A DNA stretch of 7,246 bases from an uncultured Christensenella sp. GTDB taxonomy: Bacteria; Bacillota; Clostridia; Christensenellales; Borkfalkiaceae. The notes under the pieces are model-generated. The model was not told where the DNA came from, ran no database searches, and saw only the letters and a list, made by a program, of their open reading frames with translations. Numbering within the stretch: the stretch's first letter is position 1; each line of letters opens with the position of its first letter. Shown here piece by piece: positions 6,171-7,246 of this stretch. The translations under genes and the position numbers were made by a program. The stretch is from the NCBI GenBank assembly GCA_905212395.1, contig CAJMEI010000056.1:1-7246 (forward strand), read 5' to 3'.

Positions 6171-7202
6171 TTAAATTATTTGAGTTTGTAAAGCCGTAAT
6201 CGCAACTGCGGCAACTATATCTTCCATGTGGCAACCCCTAGATAAGTCGTTGATAGGTTTAGCAAGTCCTTGACATAAAGGTCCTATCGCTTGGAAACCG
6301 CCTAATCTTTCGGTAAGTTTGTAACCTATATTTCCTGCGTCGAGGTCGGGGAAAATTAAAACGTTCGCATGTCCCGCAACGGAAGACGTAGGAGCTTTTG
6401 ATTTAGCTACGCTAGGAACGATTGCCGCGTCTAACTGTAATTCTCCGTCAGCCTTTTCATCGGGGCAAATTTCGTGGAATTTTTGTACCGCGCCTACTAC
6501 TTTGTCTACGTCCGCATGTCTTGCGCTACCTTTAGTGGAGTGAGAAAGGAATGCAATTCTAGGTTCTATTCCCGCAATCATTCTCGCGCTTTGAGCGGAA
6601 GAAACCGCGATATAAGCTAGCTCTTCGCTAGTAGGATTTTGGTTAAGCCCTGAGTCTGCGTAAATAAAGCATCCGTCTTCGCAGAAAGGATTTCCGCTTT
6701 CGGGAGCTACCATTAAAAAGTACGCCGAAACGATAGGAGTGGTTTTAGAAGTTTTAATAACTTGTAAACCCGGCCTTAAAGTGTTAGCGGTAGAGTGGCA
6801 CGCACCCGAAACCATTCCGTCTACGTCGTCTAACTTTAACATCAACGCGCCGTACATAGTATAATCTTTTAAAATTGCTTTTTTAGCGTCTTCTACGGTT
6901 GCGTATTCCGCAAGACCCGTTTTTTTATTGATTTTTCCCGCTCTTAAATCGAATAATAATTTTGCGTATTCGTCGGTTTTGGCGTTCGTTACGGGGTCTA
7001 AAATATTAACGCCCGTTAAATCTATTTCGGGATTAGCTTCTTTGATAGCTTTCTCGTTTCCGAGCAGCGTTATTTTAGCCACGCCTTTTTTAACGGCAAC
7101 GGAAGCCGCTTCTACAACCCTTTTGTCTTCCGATTCGGGGAGTACCACGTGTTTTTTTAACGCGATTGCTCTGTCGTAAATTGAATCCATAATTTTTGAC
7201 AT
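6171..7202 (-). CDS. pta: Phosphate acetyltransferase (phosphotransacetylase)
   Basis: Cytoplasmic enzyme that converts acetyl-CoA and phosphate to acetyl phosphate and CoA, feeding the ackA product encoded just downstream. The 343-residue protein is the short, single-domain form common in Firmicutes and methanogens, without the N-terminal regulatory extension of the enterobacterial enzyme. Family motifs are clear: LPESEDKR at 21–28, YADSGLNQNP at 181–190, SHSTKGSARH near 220–229, a long conserved block from about 252 to 302 containing LQLDAAIVP, KAP and FPDLDAGNIGYKLTERLGG, and NDLSRGC at 318–324. By analogy with the Methanosarcina enzyme, the Ser-Arg pair at 321–322 belongs to the active site. 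The start at Met1 is supported by AAGGAGA a few bases upstream; Met5 would be too far from it. Ten bases separate the stop from ackA, so the two are cotranscribed. The family assignment is near certain. Confidence 0.97.
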   Translation of the reverse strand: MSKIMDSIYDRAIALKKHVVLPESEDKRVVEAASVAVKKGVAKITLLGNEKAIKEANPEIDLTGVNILDPVTNAKTDEYAKLLFDLRAGKINKKTGLAEYATVEDAKKAILKDYTMYGALMLKLDDVDGMVSGACHSTANTLRPGLQVIKTSKTTPIVSAYFLMVAPESGNPFCEDGCFIYADSGLNQNPTSEELAYIAVSSAQSARMIAGIEPRIAFLSHSTKGSARHADVDKVVGAVQKFHEICPDEKADGELQLDAAIVPSVAKSKAPTSSVAGHANVLIFPDLDAGNIGYKLTERLGGFQAIGPLCQGLAKPINDLSRGCHMEDIVAAVAITALQTQII

Positions 7203-7215
7203 AATTATCTCCTTG

Positions 7216-7239
7216 TTTTTACAAATTCTCTTGTAAAAA
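7216..7239. promoter_or_regulatory. 9-bp inverted repeat just upstream of the pta ribosome-binding site
   Basis: On the minus strand the half-sites TTTTTACAA and TTGTAAAAA are perfect inverted copies separated by 6 nt (GAGAAT). The second half ends 1–2 nt before the pta Shine-Dalgarno sequence. The two-fold symmetry and position suggest an operator for a dimeric repressor of the acetate operon, or a weak AU-rich hairpin next to the ribosome-binding site. Read on the plus strand, the hairpin is followed by a T run, so it could also end transcription coming from the other direction. The half-site order (ACAA facing TTGT across the centre) is the reverse of a Rex operator. The promoter itself is not visible because the window ends 7 bp upstream. 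Confidence 0.5.
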
Positions 7240-7246
7240 TTTTTTA

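Noticed and set aside
6271..6276. TTGACA on the plus strand inside pta
   Set aside because: No -10-like hexamer lies 16–18 nt downstream and no plus-strand gene is present.
6928..7179. Plus-strand open frame opposite the 5' part of pta
   Set aside because: It is a shadow frame with no independent signal.
7216..7239. Rex (redox) operator in front of pta
   Set aside because: Rex sites have TTGT at the outer left and ACAA at the outer right. Here ACAA and TTGT face inward, so the consensus is not met.

Overview
The window reads as a chromosomal segment from a low-GC, anaerobic, fermentative Gram-positive, most likely an uncultured member of the Clostridia. This rests on three things: clear acetate-fermentation genes (pta, ackA), an electron-bifurcating transhydrogenase (Nfn), and a DUF177–rpmF pair close behind ackA, a neighbourhood typical of Clostridia. 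All eight genes lie on the minus strand, so transcription runs from high to low coordinates. I see no mobile element, CRISPR array, tRNA or rRNA.

Region 1 (7246 to 2377) looks like one six-gene operon: pta, ackA, a ydbS-like gene, a ydbT-like gene, yceD (DUF177) and rpmF. A 9-bp perfect inverted repeat sits directly in front of the pta ribosome-binding site. Gaps are 10 bp (pta/ackA), 20 bp (ackA/ydbS-like), an 11-bp overlap (ydbS-like/ydbT-like, using the start preferred here), 47 bp (ydbT-like/yceD) and 28 bp (yceD/rpmF). The 47-bp gap holds a near-consensus housekeeping promoter whose predicted start site leaves only about 6 nt before the yceD ATG. yceD-rpmF can therefore probably be made separately from the acetate genes, and yceD is probably translated nearly leaderless. 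A 12-bp-stem hairpin with a U-rich tail closes the unit after rpmF.

Region 2 (2376 to 1) carries nfnA and nfnB, overlapping by 8 bp, behind about 150 bp of AT-rich leader with only a weak promoter candidate. NfnAB couples NADPH oxidation to reduction of NAD+ and ferredoxin, or runs in reverse. Pta-AckA turns acetyl-CoA into acetate with ATP formation. Together they describe redox balancing and energy conservation in a fermenter.

The most unusual signal is not a gene. By hand scan the palindrome GATC does not occur once in 7246 bases, where about 25 would be expected from base composition. Aspartate codons that precede a C appear to be GAC rather than GAT in every case I checked. This points to strong counter-selection against GATC, for example by a GATC-cutting restriction system in the cell or its past. 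Other points of interest are the ydbST-like membrane pair placed inside the acetate/ribosomal operon, a DUF177 protein missing its usual C-terminal cysteine tail, and the near-leaderless yceD transcript.
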